NCBI GenBank assembly: GCA_964568925.1 | Contig: CAZMSJ010000011.1 | Coordinates: 1 to 35,533 of the forward strand | Direction of reading: 5' to 3' | Source: CAYQUL01 sp964568925 | GTDB taxonomy: Bacteria > Patescibacteriota > Microgenomatia > UBA8517 | DNA: 35,533 bases | Shown: positions 1 through 7,106 of the stretch, one piece after another | Position numbering within the stretch: position 1 is the stretch's first letter | Layout: every line of letters starts with the position of its first letter | Notes under the pieces: generated by a model | The model's input: only the letters and a program-made list of their open reading frames with translations | What the model was told of the DNA's origin: nothing | Database searches by the model: none | Translations under genes and position numbers: made by a program

Positions 1-112
1 GAATATACACGAAGTATAATGCAGGTTTTAGTTATTGTCAAATAAACACTATCAAACTGGCCACAATATACTTACTTTGTGCTCAAAAATGGGTTTTTAC
101 AAGAAAGAAGAA

Positions 113-140
113 CAAGAAAAAGGAGAGCTTTCGCTCTCCT
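113..140 (-). terminator. Rho-independent terminator (minus)
   Basis: On the minus strand an 8-bp stem (AGGAGAGC/GCTCTCCT) with a GAAA tetraloop is followed by TTTTTC. It lies just behind the stop of the small membrane protein at 150-311 and would end the leftward transcript. Confidence 0.85.
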
Positions 141-149
141 TCACCCACA

Positions 150-311
150 TTATGGTGGCGGTTGCTGCTGCCAGCTGTGGTACTCTCTGGTCTCTTTCAT
201 GTCCTCAGCGGCCTTTCCCCCACTCACCACATTAACAATTGCAAATGAGAAAAAGAGTGCAAGGACTGCAAGTACGATCACACCGACAACAATCAATACG
301 GCTACACTCAT
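150..311 (-). CDS. Small single-pass membrane protein (53 aa)
   Basis: Function unknown. Residues 2-27 form one long hydrophobic helix (SVAVLIVVGVIVLAVLALFF), followed by a short polar tail ending in QQQPPP. The ATG at 311 is chosen over the upstream in-frame start at 368 because a strong GGAGG sits 7-8 nt before it (312-323). A promoter (340-368) ends just upstream and a terminator follows the stop, so this is a complete one-gene unit. The tail would be exposed on one face of the membrane. No family recognised. Confidence 0.7.
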   Translation of the reverse strand: MSVAVLIVVGVIVLAVLALFFSFAIVNVVSGGKAAEDMKETREYHSWQQQPPP

Positions 312-339
312 CCAATTTCCTCCAATATAGTGATACAGG

Positions 340-368
340 ATTCTATCAAATAGTTTGAAAATACACAA
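340..368 (-). promoter_or_regulatory. Sigma70-type promoter for the 53-aa membrane protein
   Basis: On the minus strand TTGTGT (368-363) and TAGAAT (345-340) are separated by 17 nt. Transcription would start about 22 nt before the GGAGG-preceded ATG. Confidence 0.5.
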
Positions 369-379
369 ATATAGGATAC

Positions 380-979
380 CTAGACAAGAATGAACATGAT
401 TACGTTCATAAAAGCCATCGATACTCCCATCACGATATGCAATACACCCGAGATGATGGCAGCAAGCCTTCCCTCTGGTGTGAGATCAGTTCGTTTGCTG
501 TCTTCAACAAGTTCTTTAATGTGACTTACTGCTATCCACAGGAAAAAGATGGTAAACAGCAGATCAATCACCAAGATATGTTTCATTGGTGCAAACATAT
601 AGGCACTCCCCAACCCCAAGAAGAGATGGTTTACATCACTTGCCAAGTTTTTATAACGAGCCACTACTTGTTTCAAGAAGACCGGAAGTCTTTCTTGATT
701 AGAAAACAAGACAAGAACAATTCTCGCTAGATAGTACAGTGACCAAACAAGAAACAGAACACAAATGACTGAATACGAAACTACCTGAATGGACAGAGGA
801 AGAAACATATACCCCATCGAAACTTGCATTGCAGGATGAAAGAATTCGTTCAGATAGTCATACTTTGCAATGTCTTGCCGCACGATCCATCTGACAAAAT
901 ACCCAACAGACGACCAGAGTGCCAATGCCAAAAAGAGCAAAGTCATTTCTGGTGTCACCTCCATTCCAAGTACTGACAC
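380..979 (-). CDS. Multi-pass membrane protein (199 aa)
   Basis: Unrecognised integral membrane protein. About five hydrophobic segments are visible: MTLLFLALALWSSVGYF near the N-terminus, SYSVICVLFLVWSLYYLARI, a weaker FLGLGSAYMFAP, LVIDLLFTIFFLWIAV, and a C-terminal IISGVLHIVMGVSMAFMNVI segment. A GTG start at 979 is preferred: AAGGAGG lies 6 nt upstream, whereas the longer in-frame start at 1024 has no ribosome site. It sits between the VOC gene and the 53-aa membrane protein, all reading left, but each seems separately transcribed. No catalytic motif is visible. Confidence 0.7.
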   Translation of the reverse strand: MSVLGMEVTPEMTLLFLALALWSSVGYFVRWIVRQDIAKYDYLNEFFHPAMQVSMGYMFLPLSIQVVSYSVICVLFLVWSLYYLARIVLVLFSNQERLPVFLKQVVARYKNLASDVNHLFLGLGSAYMFAPMKHILVIDLLFTIFFLWIAVSHIKELVEDSKRTDLTPEGRLAAIISGVLHIVMGVSMAFMNVIMFILV

Positions 980-1017
980 TGATAACCTCCTTGGTTTAGA
1001 CAAAAAATAGGCTCCGG

Positions 1018-1044
1018 CTATCAAGCAGAAAATCTACTTGATAG
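1018..1044. other. Inverted repeat between two minus-strand genes
   Basis: CTATCAAG (1018-1025) pairs perfectly with CTTGATAG (1037-1044), with an inner AGA/TCT pair. On the minus strand a run of six T follows about 9 nt later, so it may be a weak terminator for the VOC gene or a hairpin in the leader of the next gene. Confidence 0.4.
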
Positions 1045-1055
1045 TTGGAACCTAC

Positions 1056-1454
1056 TTACGCCTCACAGCTGTCCTCACGTGCACGCTCACTTAATTGCCA
1101 ACAGTTTCCGTCTGGATCTGCAAACGTTGCAACTATTGAACAAGGGGCTTGAAACGGTGCTGCCACAACATCGAGGTTTGGGTATCGAGCAAGAATTGTT
1201 TTGAATTCTTTTTCGACATCGGCAACTTGTAGATCAAATATATGTCGTACTTTTTCTTTTGTCTTTCCAGAAATTTCAGAATGTTTGGCGATAAAAACTT
1301 CAAAGTTTGCTGACAACAAAAAGACATAACCATAGTCATTTGGTACATCAATTTTGCGATCAAACGGAAGGCACAATACAGTACGATAAAAGTTCTGAAG
1401 GGTATCAGGATCTTCTGAGTATATGGATATTCGATATCTACTTATTTCGTTCAT
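1056..1454 (-). CDS. VOC (glyoxalase/bleomycin-resistance) fold protein
   Basis: 132 aa, the usual size of a single-chain vicinal-oxygen-chelate protein made of two beta-alpha-beta-beta-beta modules. Family signs are the opening ISIYSEDPDTLQNFYRTVLCLPF, a central HIFDLQVADVEKEF, and the closing FADPDGNCWQL, in which the DPDGN turn and following residues are typical. Members bind a divalent metal and act as lyases, isomerases, dioxygenases or drug-binding proteins, so the substrate cannot be read from sequence. A TATAAT on the minus strand (1487-1482) lies about 28 nt before the ATG and no clear Shine-Dalgarno is seen. Confidence 0.8.
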   Translation of the reverse strand: MNEISRYRISIYSEDPDTLQNFYRTVLCLPFDRKIDVPNDYGYVFLLSANFEVFIAKHSEISGKTKEKVRHIFDLQVADVEKEFKTILARYPNLDVVAAPFQAPCSIVATFADPDGNCWQLSERAREDSCEA

Positions 1455-1511
1455 AATTACAAATAAACCGAATGAGTACGGATTATACCTGAATTTGTCC
1501 GTATCTAAAAA

Positions 1512-2693
1512 TTAGGCTGCATTCTTTAGTGGCGTAGGCGAAATTTGCATTATTTCATCTTTCAATAATTTAAAGCCGTCTTTTTGTAAGAACGATTCTA
1601 GTTCTGCCTCAGTGTTAAATTCTCTCATAGCTCTTTCAATTCTCACTAAAAGATCTGACTCTACCAAAGGAAGATTCTGCTTATTTGCTTGATTTAATGA
1701 ACTTGAAAGTAAAATTTGACCCACCAATGCCTTTTCCCAATTCAAGCTTGGAATCGAAGAAATAGCATTTGAAACAGATGAACCATCTTTTCTTGCAGTG
1801 TTTAATACGGTTGTCAGCACTTGATCATATGGCTGAAACCTTAGTTTTCCATCTTGGATATCATTAAAGGTCGTGTGATTGGTTAATTCAATATTGTTAC
1901 TTACTAAATCATTCAATCCTCTACTTAAGTAACTATGTCTTGTACCAAATGCGAGGAGGACTACTCCAATATTTGCATTTTTATCCGTAAGCCGGTCAGA
2001 TACTCGCGTAAGGGTCGATTTATCTCTCGATATTACTGAAGTAGCTTGTTGGTTAATAACTTTTTTAAAACTTGTTATCAACTCACGAAGCTTTTCCGGT
2101 TCAGAAAAATCTTTAATCTTAAATTTAAGAACAGGATCTGCATCTTTTTCACCCTCAAGCTGGGAAATTGGTCTTCCTTCCCAAAGTAATCTAATTTTAC
2201 CTTTATACTTTTGATCATCCCAAAATGTGTCAATAATTTTTACCTGTTCTTTTAGGTATGATGAAGTACCACTTTCAACAGTTTGTGTCTGTGCACTTGC
2301 AGTACTTTGATCTCTTTCAACGAGATTTTTTCCTGAAGTAAGTACCTCACGTATTGCACTACTCGGCTTGATACCTTGTTCTATCAGCTTATAAATCTTA
2401 TCTGAAGCTTCATCTGTAAGGTCTGCTGATTCAAGGCAGACAAGAACGTTTCCTTTCTCATTTTCGAGAGCCTTTTGTAGTTCACTTTTAAAATTGTCTA
2501 ACTTCTTAATATCATTTTCAGTATGACTCCCATAAATACCATGTATCTCGACTTTTCTTTGTTCATTTACGTCACCCTCCTCAGATAGATCTTCCGGTTC
2601 GGGAACCCCTCTCGCAAAGGAGTCGTTCCAGTTTTGAATTTGGTTAGCCGAATCAAATGAATGACCAAACGGGGTTTCTGAGTTTTCAGACAT
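1512..2693 (-). CDS. Uncharacterised cytoplasmic protein (393 aa)
   Basis: No signal peptide or membrane helix. The first 45 residues are acidic and probably disordered. A folded part opens with VEIHGIYGSHTENDIKKL, then a hydrophobic strand VLVCLESADL, and later VVLLAFGTRHSYLSRGL. The order (His-containing strand, strand ending in E, later strand with G-x-x-H) is reminiscent of the TraB/EreA-ChaN clan, but similarity is weak and this is only inference. A TGTCTCA...TGAGACA inverted repeat (2693-2699 and 2717-2723) brackets the start codon and could be an operator or a hairpin that affects translation. Confidence 0.6.
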   Translation of the reverse strand: MSENSETPFGHSFDSANQIQNWNDSFARGVPEPEDLSEEGDVNEQRKVEIHGIYGSHTENDIKKLDNFKSELQKALENEKGNVLVCLESADLTDEASDKIYKLIEQGIKPSSAIREVLTSGKNLVERDQSTASAQTQTVESGTSSYLKEQVKIIDTFWDDQKYKGKIRLLWEGRPISQLEGEKDADPVLKFKIKDFSEPEKLRELITSFKKVINQQATSVISRDKSTLTRVSDRLTDKNANIGVVLLAFGTRHSYLSRGLNDLVSNNIELTNHTTFNDIQDGKLRFQPYDQVLTTVLNTARKDGSSVSNAISSIPSLNWEKALVGQILLSSSLNQANKQNLPLVESDLLVRIERAMREFNTEAELESFLQKDGFKLLKDEIMQISPTPLKNAA

Positions 2694-2773
2694 GTCTCAT
2701 TATTACATTATTTATTTGAGACAATGGAGATTTAAAAATATACTGAAGCTGAAGTTACGTATCACTTACTCTG

Positions 2774-2858
2774 TGCTGAGGGGAGGATTCGAACCTCCGT
2801 AGCCCTTTCGGACGCCAGATTTACAGTCTGGTGCATTTGACCGCTCTGCCACCTCAAC
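2774..2858 (-). tRNA. tRNA-Tyr (GUA)
   Basis: 85-nt class II tRNA with a long variable arm. The acceptor stem GTTGAGG/CCTCAGC has one G-U pair, the anticodon stem-loop CAGA-CTGTAAA-TCTG gives GUA, and the T-arm contains GGTTCGAATCC. CCA is not encoded. It lies 24 nt from the tRNA-Thr gene on the same strand and was probably co-transcribed with it. Confidence 0.95.
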
Positions 2859-2882
2859 AAAAAAACAAAAGAGAAAAAATGG

Positions 2883-2954
2883 AGCCGTCCTAGGGATTCG
2901 AACCCTAGACCTGCTGTTTACAAAACAGCTGCTCTACCGCTGAGCTAGGACGGC
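2883..2954 (-). tRNA. tRNA-Thr (UGU)
   Basis: 72-nt cloverleaf. The acceptor stem is GCCGTCC/GGACGGC, the anticodon loop TTTGTAA gives UGU, and the T-loop is TTCGAAT. CCA is not encoded. It precedes tRNA-Tyr in the same transcript direction, a Thr-Tyr order common in bacteria. Confidence 0.95.
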
Positions 2955-3084
2955 ATACGTAAACAATCTTGACTATTCTACTGGAAAGGGGTTCGAATTG
3001 AAAGTGTCAGGGAAGTTTATAGGTTTTGCGTGGTATACTTAACCCTCGTTTTTTCAAAAAACTCGTGCATAGGGAGTATCCGAC

Positions 3085-3609
3085 ATGAAGCGAATGATGA
3101 TGCCAGTTTTGTGTCTTTTTTTCGTTTTATTAGCCAGTGGGCTAAACCTAGTCAGCGCACAGAATGACCATTGCCCGGCAATGCGATATGAAGGAACAAG
3201 ACCTGAGTGGACGGAACCATTTCAAACAAATGGACTTGCTGGCCGCAAAGTGTTCTTTGCAGAAACCGGCAAAGTAACCGTTGAAGATTGGTGCCAAACA
3301 CAAGGACAAGGGCTTATTCCCTTTCAATTTGTTCAGCTCCTTCACACCTATCAAAACACTCCTGGGCCACAGCCTGGGGATCCCGTGAGCAAAGAGGTAA
3401 TGATACATTCTGATACCTGGAAAATTGAAGGAATTCGTGAGGTTGGAGCGGAAGAGACATTGCCACCACTGTCCACGGGTGGCTCGATTATACGGCTCGA
3501 TCTGTTTAACAACGATCATCCGTTCTATCTCACCTTGTTTAAAGCGAAAGATAGTCCACAAATGTATTTGCAGACACCTGATGGTGAAATCTGGAGTGTG
3601 ACGTTCTAA
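3085..3609 (+). CDS. Secreted protein with signal peptide (174 aa)
   Basis: A typical Sec signal peptide (MKRMMM, hydrophobic core VLCLFFVLLASGLNLV, cleavage site VSA-Q near residue 25) precedes a roughly 149-residue extracytoplasmic domain rich in beta-strand-like segments. Cysteines at CPAMRY and DWCQTQ may form a disulfide. No known family was recognised. An extended -10 (TGGTATACT, 3031-3039) lies upstream and an AGGGAG ribosome site about 10 nt before the ATG. A strong terminator follows, so the gene is its own transcription unit. The product is either released or stays near the cell surface. Confidence 0.75.
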   Translation: MKRMMMPVLCLFFVLLASGLNLVSAQNDHCPAMRYEGTRPEWTEPFQTNGLAGRKVFFAETGKVTVEDWCQTQGQGLIPFQFVQLLHTYQNTPGPQPGDPVSKEVMIHSDTWKIEGIREVGAEETLPPLSTGGSIIRLDLFNNDHPFYLTLFKAKDSPQMYLQTPDGEIWSVTF

Positions 3610-3618
3610 GAGTGAATG

Positions 3619-3644
3619 CTCCCCTTCTTGTAAGGGGAGTTTTT
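3619..3644 (+). terminator. Rho-independent terminator
   Basis: CTCCCC/GGGGAG stem with a 9-nt loop followed by TTTTT, immediately behind the secreted-protein gene. Confidence 0.85.
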
Positions 3645-3668
3645 GTACCCACACAAGCACCCCATAAC

Positions 3669-3697
3669 TTGATTAATTTGCCTTTTTGAGGTATAAT
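3669..3697 (+). promoter_or_regulatory. Sigma70-type promoter for the 41-aa peptide
   Basis: TTGATT (3669-3674), 17-nt spacer, perfect TATAAT (3692-3697). The preceding CCCCATAA resembles the block just upstream of the -35 boxes of the tandem array at 17.4-19.4 kb. Confidence 0.7.
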
Positions 3698-3736
3698 TAG
3701 CTATTCCGAAATTAGTTCTTTTTAAGGAGAAACAGC

Positions 3737-3862
3737 ATGACCCAACGTCATCTTTCAGTTAGCCGTGGGGCTAACGGTCGGACCCAGGCTTACTGGGGAA
3801 ACGCCATTTTTATATTTATTTGTATTATGATTCTCGGGTTTTTACTCCAGCAGATTACCTAG
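3737..3862 (+). CDS. 41-aa predicted membrane peptide
   Basis: A short gene with a good AAGGAG 7 nt before the ATG, a strong upstream promoter and a strong terminator just after the stop. The peptide has a polar, Arg-containing N-terminal half (MTQRHLSVSRGANGRTQAYW) and one C-terminal hydrophobic helix (AIFIFICIMILGFLL), consistent with a single-span protein with its N-terminus inside. A 7-bp hairpin (GTTAGCC/GGCTAAC, 3758-3775) lies within the coding sequence. That leaves open a structured RNA as the functional product, but the start, frame and ribosome site favour translation. No family recognised. Confidence 0.65.
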   Translation: MTQRHLSVSRGANGRTQAYWGNAIFIFICIMILGFLLQQIT

Positions 3863-3874
3863 TTTGCTGGAACC

Positions 3875-3908
3875 CTCCCCCTGTGTGCCCTGGGGGGAGC
3901 TTTTTTTT
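3875..3908 (+). terminator. Rho-independent terminator
   Basis: CTCCCCC/GGGGGAG stem followed by eight T. It ends only about 13 nt before the queA start and separates the small membrane peptide from queA. Confidence 0.85.
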
Positions 3909-3916
3909 GCTACACT
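3908..3916 (+). promoter_or_regulatory. Extended -10 of queA, leaderless arrangement
   Basis: TGC-TACACT ends 5 nt before the queA ATG at 3922. There is no room for a ribosome site after the terminator, so the transcript probably begins at or next to the start codon. Confidence 0.55.
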
Positions 3917-3921
3917 AGACA

Positions 3922-4989
3922 ATGAAACTTTCACTCTCAGATTTAGAATTCACTCTTCCCCATGAGCTTATTGCAAACAAAGCAACAGAGCCCCGTGACC
4001 ATGCAAAACTTCTTGTTGTAAACAGACAAACAAAGGACATTACTCACCAGCATTTTTACGATCTGGTTGATCTGTTAACACCCCAGGATGTGCTAGTTTT
4101 AAATAACACAAAAGTATTCCCGGCACGTCTCTTTGGTGAAAAGAGTACCAAGGGAAAAGTTGAAATTCTTCTGTTAACTCAAATTTCAGATAATGAATGG
4201 ACAGCAATGCACCGGGGGAAACTTACTGTTGGGCAAGAGATATTGTTTGGAGAAATCAGTGCAACTGTTACAAAAAAGGAAGATCAAACAATACAATTGC
4301 GGTTTAATGTGAGTGGAGACCAATTACGTGATTTTATCTGGAAAGTAGGTCAGGTTCCCCTTCCCCCTTATATTCACTCGAGAGAAAGTGAAGACCACAA
4401 TAGAGCTACCTATCAAACGGTATATGCCAAGCACACTGGATCAGTTGCGGCACCTACGGCAGGTCTTCACTTTACCCAAGAACTACTTCAAAAATTAGCA
4501 AACAAAGGAGTACAGATTGAATATGTAACACTGCATGTTGGTATGGGTACATTTCTACCAATAAAAAATGAAAATGTACTGGATCACCCAATGCACGAGG
4601 AACACTATGAAATTGAAGCTGAAACACTTGAGCGACTGAATGTTGCAAAGAGCAACGGAAAACGAATTATTGCGGTTGGTACCACAACAACACGAGTACT
4701 TGAGTCGGTTGCAAGTGAAGCTCATCAGCTTGCAAGTGACAAACGAATTGGCAGTACATCGATATTTATCTATCCTCAAAAAGCATTTTTATTTGTAGAT
4801 GCCTTAATCACAAACTTCCATCTGCCACACTCAACCCTGCTTGCTTTAATCTCAGCGTTTGTTTCTGCTCCAAATACAACAGACACCTTTACAACGTTTG
4901 AAAATTCACTCATGGGACAGGCTTACAAAGAGGCAATTATTAATAAGTATCACTTCTATTCATATGGGGACGCCTGCTTTATTTATTGA
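3922..4989 (+). CDS. queA: S-adenosylmethionine:tRNA ribosyltransferase-isomerase
   Basis: QueA moves the ribosyl group of S-adenosylmethionine onto preQ1-modified tRNA to form epoxyqueuosine, the penultimate step of queuosine synthesis at the wobble base of GUN tRNAs. At 355 aa it is full length. Family hallmarks include the opening DLEFTLPHELIANKATEPRDHAKLLVV, VLVLNNTKVFPARLFG, GQVPLPPYI, the TVYAKHTGSVAAPTAGLHFT block, VTLHVGMGTFLPI, VGTTTTRVLES, LITNFHLPHSTLL, and the C-terminal YSYGDACFIY. No other queuosine gene is nearby. Its stop overlaps the convergent capA-like gene by 7 bp. Both tRNA-Tyr (GUA) and other GUN tRNAs would be substrates. Confidence 0.97.
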   Translation: MKLSLSDLEFTLPHELIANKATEPRDHAKLLVVNRQTKDITHQHFYDLVDLLTPQDVLVLNNTKVFPARLFGEKSTKGKVEILLLTQISDNEWTAMHRGKLTVGQEILFGEISATVTKKEDQTIQLRFNVSGDQLRDFIWKVGQVPLPPYIHSRESEDHNRATYQTVYAKHTGSVAAPTAGLHFTQELLQKLANKGVQIEYVTLHVGMGTFLPIKNENVLDHPMHEEHYEIEAETLERLNVAKSNGKRIIAVGTTTTRVLESVASEAHQLASDKRIGSTSIFIYPQKAFLFVDALITNFHLPHSTLLALISAFVSAPNTTDTFTTFENSLMGQAYKEAIINKYHFYSYGDACFIY

Positions 4990-5894
4990 GGAGAGACAAA
5001 CTGAGGTTGGGCATGGTTCTTCATATACACAGGAAGTAGTTCCTCGTTTATTTGTTTTTTATTTTCAAAGGTAAGTTTAACAACCAATCCTTTTTTTGTT
5101 TCCTCACTCCACATCTGATCAAAAATAAGGTTCCCCAATGAATAATAAACAGGTACACCTGAGATTGTTTCATGGTCTTGTACCCAATGAGGGTGGTGCC
5201 CAACTATGACATCTGCCCCAAGCGCCACAAGCTCACGGGCTAAGCGTCTCTGCCCATCTGTTGGGTGTGCGTTATACTCCACTCCCCAGTGAAGAGAAAC
5301 AACAAGAATATCAACCCTCGGATTTGCCTCAGTCACCAATTTTTTCTCTTCACTAGTGAGTACTGGGTTGCTTTGTTGATCTTTATCAAACCCAATAAAG
5401 CCAAACCGTGTCTGTGCCTTTTCAATCTCAGTTACTGTACCTACTCCAGTTACCTTAATCCCCTTTTCTTCAAGTAATTGTTTCGTTTGGGTAAGCCCTG
5501 CTTCTCCATAATTTTTTGTGTGATTATTTGCCAGTGTAACAATATCTATTCCCGATTCTGTTAACCCACGAAGCATCTCAACAGGTGCACAAAAAATCAT
5601 TCCTGTGGGCCGACGAGGGCACGAGGTAATAATTGGTGTTTCAAGGTTAACCATGGAAATATCAGCTGCAAGCAACGTGTCTTTTATGAAGGTAAATGGA
5701 TAGGTGGGGTCTTTTTTTGTATCAAGTGAGTGAACTGTAACAGTTCTCCCAAGCATCACGTCTCCACCAAACAGGAGGGTAACAGTTTCGTTTTCTGACG
5801 TGACCTCACGAGGCAAAACGACACCGCTTTGTGACTGAAAAAGAAGAAACAAGCCCAAAAGGACAATTCCAATTACGACAAAAATCTTTCCCAT
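4983..5894 (-). CDS. CapA/PgsA-type metallophosphoesterase-fold protein
   Basis: 303 aa. An N-terminal hydrophobic segment (IFVVIGIVLLGLFLLFQ) is a signal anchor, so the catalytic domain faces outward. The CapA-family pattern is clear: LFGGDVMLGR near the start, VNLETPI, VTLANNHTKNYGEAGL, VVSLHWGVEY, VIVGHHPHWVQ and YSLGNLIFDQ. The D, N, H and GHH residues are the expected metal ligands of this calcineurin-like fold. Family members include poly-gamma-glutamate export/synthesis proteins and cell-surface polymer enzymes, but many are of unknown substrate, and no capB/capC gene is nearby. The TACAAT box ends 5 nt before the ATG, so the transcript is probably leaderless. Confidence 0.88.
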   Translation of the reverse strand: MGKIFVVIGIVLLGLFLLFQSQSGVVLPREVTSENETVTLLFGGDVMLGRTVTVHSLDTKKDPTYPFTFIKDTLLAADISMVNLETPIITSCPRRPTGMIFCAPVEMLRGLTESGIDIVTLANNHTKNYGEAGLTQTKQLLEEKGIKVTGVGTVTEIEKAQTRFGFIGFDKDQQSNPVLTSEEKKLVTEANPRVDILVVSLHWGVEYNAHPTDGQRRLARELVALGADVIVGHHPHWVQDHETISGVPVYYSLGNLIFDQMWSEETKKGLVVKLTFENKKQINEELLPVYMKNHAQPQFVSPQ

Positions 5895-5899
5895 AGATC

Positions 5900-5926
5900 A
5901 TTGTACAATGAATATGCCGTATTCAA
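5900..5926 (-). promoter_or_regulatory. Promoter of the CapA-like gene, leaderless arrangement
   Basis: On the minus strand TTGAAT (5926-5921) and TACAAT (5905-5900) are 15 nt apart. The -10 ends 5 nt before the ATG at 5894. Confidence 0.55.
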
Positions 5927-6071
5927 TTTCTCCTCGCAGATTTGGTACTATTACACCGGTTGCCTCCTTCAAATAACCCAAATTTGAGTGTGGGGTTTGT
6001 ATTGCGCGAGGGAACAATATAAAATTGCATCCATAGTTGTTTGCTTAAAAAGTGTCTTTGAAGCAATCTTT

Positions 6072-6142
6072 GCCTGAGTAGCTCAGTGGTAGAGCACGTC
6101 ATTGGTAATGACGATACGAGAGTTCGATTCTCTCCCCAGGCT
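6072..6142 (+). tRNA. tRNA-Thr (GGU)
   Basis: 71-nt cloverleaf. The anticodon stem-loop CGTCA-TTGGTAA-TGACG gives GGU, the T-arm is GAGAG-TTCGATT-CTCTC, and CCA is not encoded. The acceptor stem GCCTGAG/CCCAGGC has an A-C mismatch at pair 6-67. It lies upstream of rpmG, as in many bacteria. Confidence 0.93.
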
Positions 6143-6288
6143 CAAGATAAATAAATATTTCGCCCGATCGACCATGTTACAGGCAGCTTAGTAGGTTTCC
6201 CAGATCCACAAAACACGTGCCAAACACCACAAATAACACGCCCATTGCTCCTAGCTCAAAATTTTGGTAAGATACCTCAAATACTTAT

Positions 6289-6465
6289 ATGGCTAAAAAA
6301 GGCGCTCGAGAAATAGTTGCAATGGTTTGTTCCATCTGCAAATCCCAGAATTACGTAACCACCCGTAACAAGGTTAATATGGAGAACGTCAAACTAGAGC
6401 TTAAAAAGTACTGCAAAAACTGCAGAAAGGTAACTAACCACAAAGAGACAGCCAAGCTCAAATAA
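6289..6465 (+). CDS. rpmG: 50S ribosomal protein L33
   Basis: 58-aa L33, a component of the large ribosomal subunit near the E site. The sequence MAKKGAREIVAMVCSICKSQ followed by NYVTTRNKVN and a second YCKNCRK shows the zinc-binding (C+) form, with two CxxC pairs. No Shine-Dalgarno is present. An extended -10 (TGG-TAAGAT, 6265-6273) lies 15 nt upstream, so the leader would be under 10 nt. The product is too short for the ORF list but the match is unmistakable. No secE or nusG follows; instead a strong promoter for an orphan gene begins about 30 nt downstream. Confidence 0.96.
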   Translation: MAKKGAREIVAMVCSICKSQNYVTTRNKVNMENVKLELKKYCKNCRKVTNHKETAKLK

Positions 6466-6498
6466 GCCCTTTTCCCCACCCCAGCTTGCTCCTATAAC

Positions 6499-6527
6499 TT
6501 GACAAAACCCGTTTTATATGCTAATAT
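6499..6527 (+). promoter_or_regulatory. Strong sigma70-type promoter with long leader
   Basis: Consensus TTGACA (6499-6504), 17-nt spacer ending in TGC, TAATAT (6522-6527). Transcription from about 6534 gives a roughly 180-nt leader before the next start codon at 6716. Confidence 0.8.
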
Positions 6528-6586
6528 AGGTCTATACAGTTAAGTTAGATGAAAGAGGTTACTCGCACATTTAACACAACAAGTTT

Positions 6587-6658
6587 CGGGCGATAGCGCG
6601 TGGTCATAGGCTTTTAAAGAGTTTCTCTTTTCAGGCTGTGGCCAATCGGTATCGCCCG
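6587..6658 (+). ncRNA. Candidate structured leader RNA (72 nt)
   Basis: Three nested helices lie inside the 180-nt leader of the 75-aa gene. The outer helix is a perfect 9 bp, CGGGCGATA (6587-6595) with TATCGCCCG (6650-6658). The middle helix is 9 bp with two G-U pairs, TGGTCATAG (6601-6609) with CTGTGGCCA (6636-6644). The apical hairpin is AAAGAG/CTCTTT (6616-6621 and 6625-6630). Base composition is richer in GC than its surroundings. It ends 57 nt before the start codon and is not followed by a T-run, so it is not a terminator. It could be a regulatory leader or a stable RNA; no known riboswitch class was recognised. Confidence 0.6.
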
Positions 6659-6715
6659 CTTCTGTACAAAGCGCGGTACATTTTATATTCGAGCTCGATA
6701 GATAAGGGGATTGAA

Positions 6716-6943
6716 ATGTCATTCTATTTTGATGTATCAAAGCTTGCGAATACCGACAGTGACGGCACGCCGTTGGTTGGAAATGCCCAGTTCCGCCCGG
6801 ACAACCGGTCCGGATTTGCGGGCCAGTTTCAGCCGAAGGTTTCACGCCACAACCCCCTAACGGGGCGGTACGAGGAAACCAATCCAGACGATGTCTGGAG
6901 CGACGTTTTGGGGCAATTTGTCCCGATTGGCAAACGCCAGTAG
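6716..6943 (+). CDS. Hypothetical protein (75 aa) with structured leader
   Basis: Start at 6716 is chosen because AAGGGG lies 6-7 nt upstream; the longer frame from 6638 would begin inside the structured RNA. The product (MSFYFDVSKLANTDSDGTPL..., ending in FVPIGKRQ) is hydrophilic, rich in Gly, Asn, Pro and Arg, has no Cys and no membrane helix, and shows no recognised domain. The middle (QFRPDNRSGFAGQFQPKVSR) looks like a repeat of two Q-F-x-P segments. GC content is higher than in neighbouring genes. It has its own consensus promoter and a terminator, so it may be abundantly expressed. Confidence 0.6.
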   Translation: MSFYFDVSKLANTDSDGTPLVGNAQFRPDNRSGFAGQFQPKVSRHNPLTGRYEETNPDDVWSDVLGQFVPIGKRQ

Positions 6944-6955
6944 TTAGTTTTTTTT

Positions 6956-6992
6956 GAGGCATATCTATTCATTTAGGTATGCCTCCATTTTT
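6956..6992 (+). terminator. Rho-independent terminator
   Basis: 8-bp stem GAGGCATA (6956-6963)/TATGCCTC (6978-6985), then CATTTTTG. Confidence 0.7.
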
Positions 6993-7106
6993 GTGCTTCA
7001 TTTTTCCACTCCCCTTTTTAACTTCACACACATAGAGTACAATCACACCACAAGACAGGAATTGAAGTCTTGTATTTCGTTCTTTTAAACGTAGGGAGTA
7101 TTGATT

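Noticed and set aside
4987..4989. UGA read as a sense codon (recoded CPR lineage)
   Set aside because: queA ends at TGA exactly at its family C-terminus; in the reading frames that looked real, UGA occurs only as a stop.
6638..6715. Longer N-terminus of the 75-aa protein
   Set aside because: It would start inside the structured leader with no ribosome site; the ATG at 6716 has AAGGGG.
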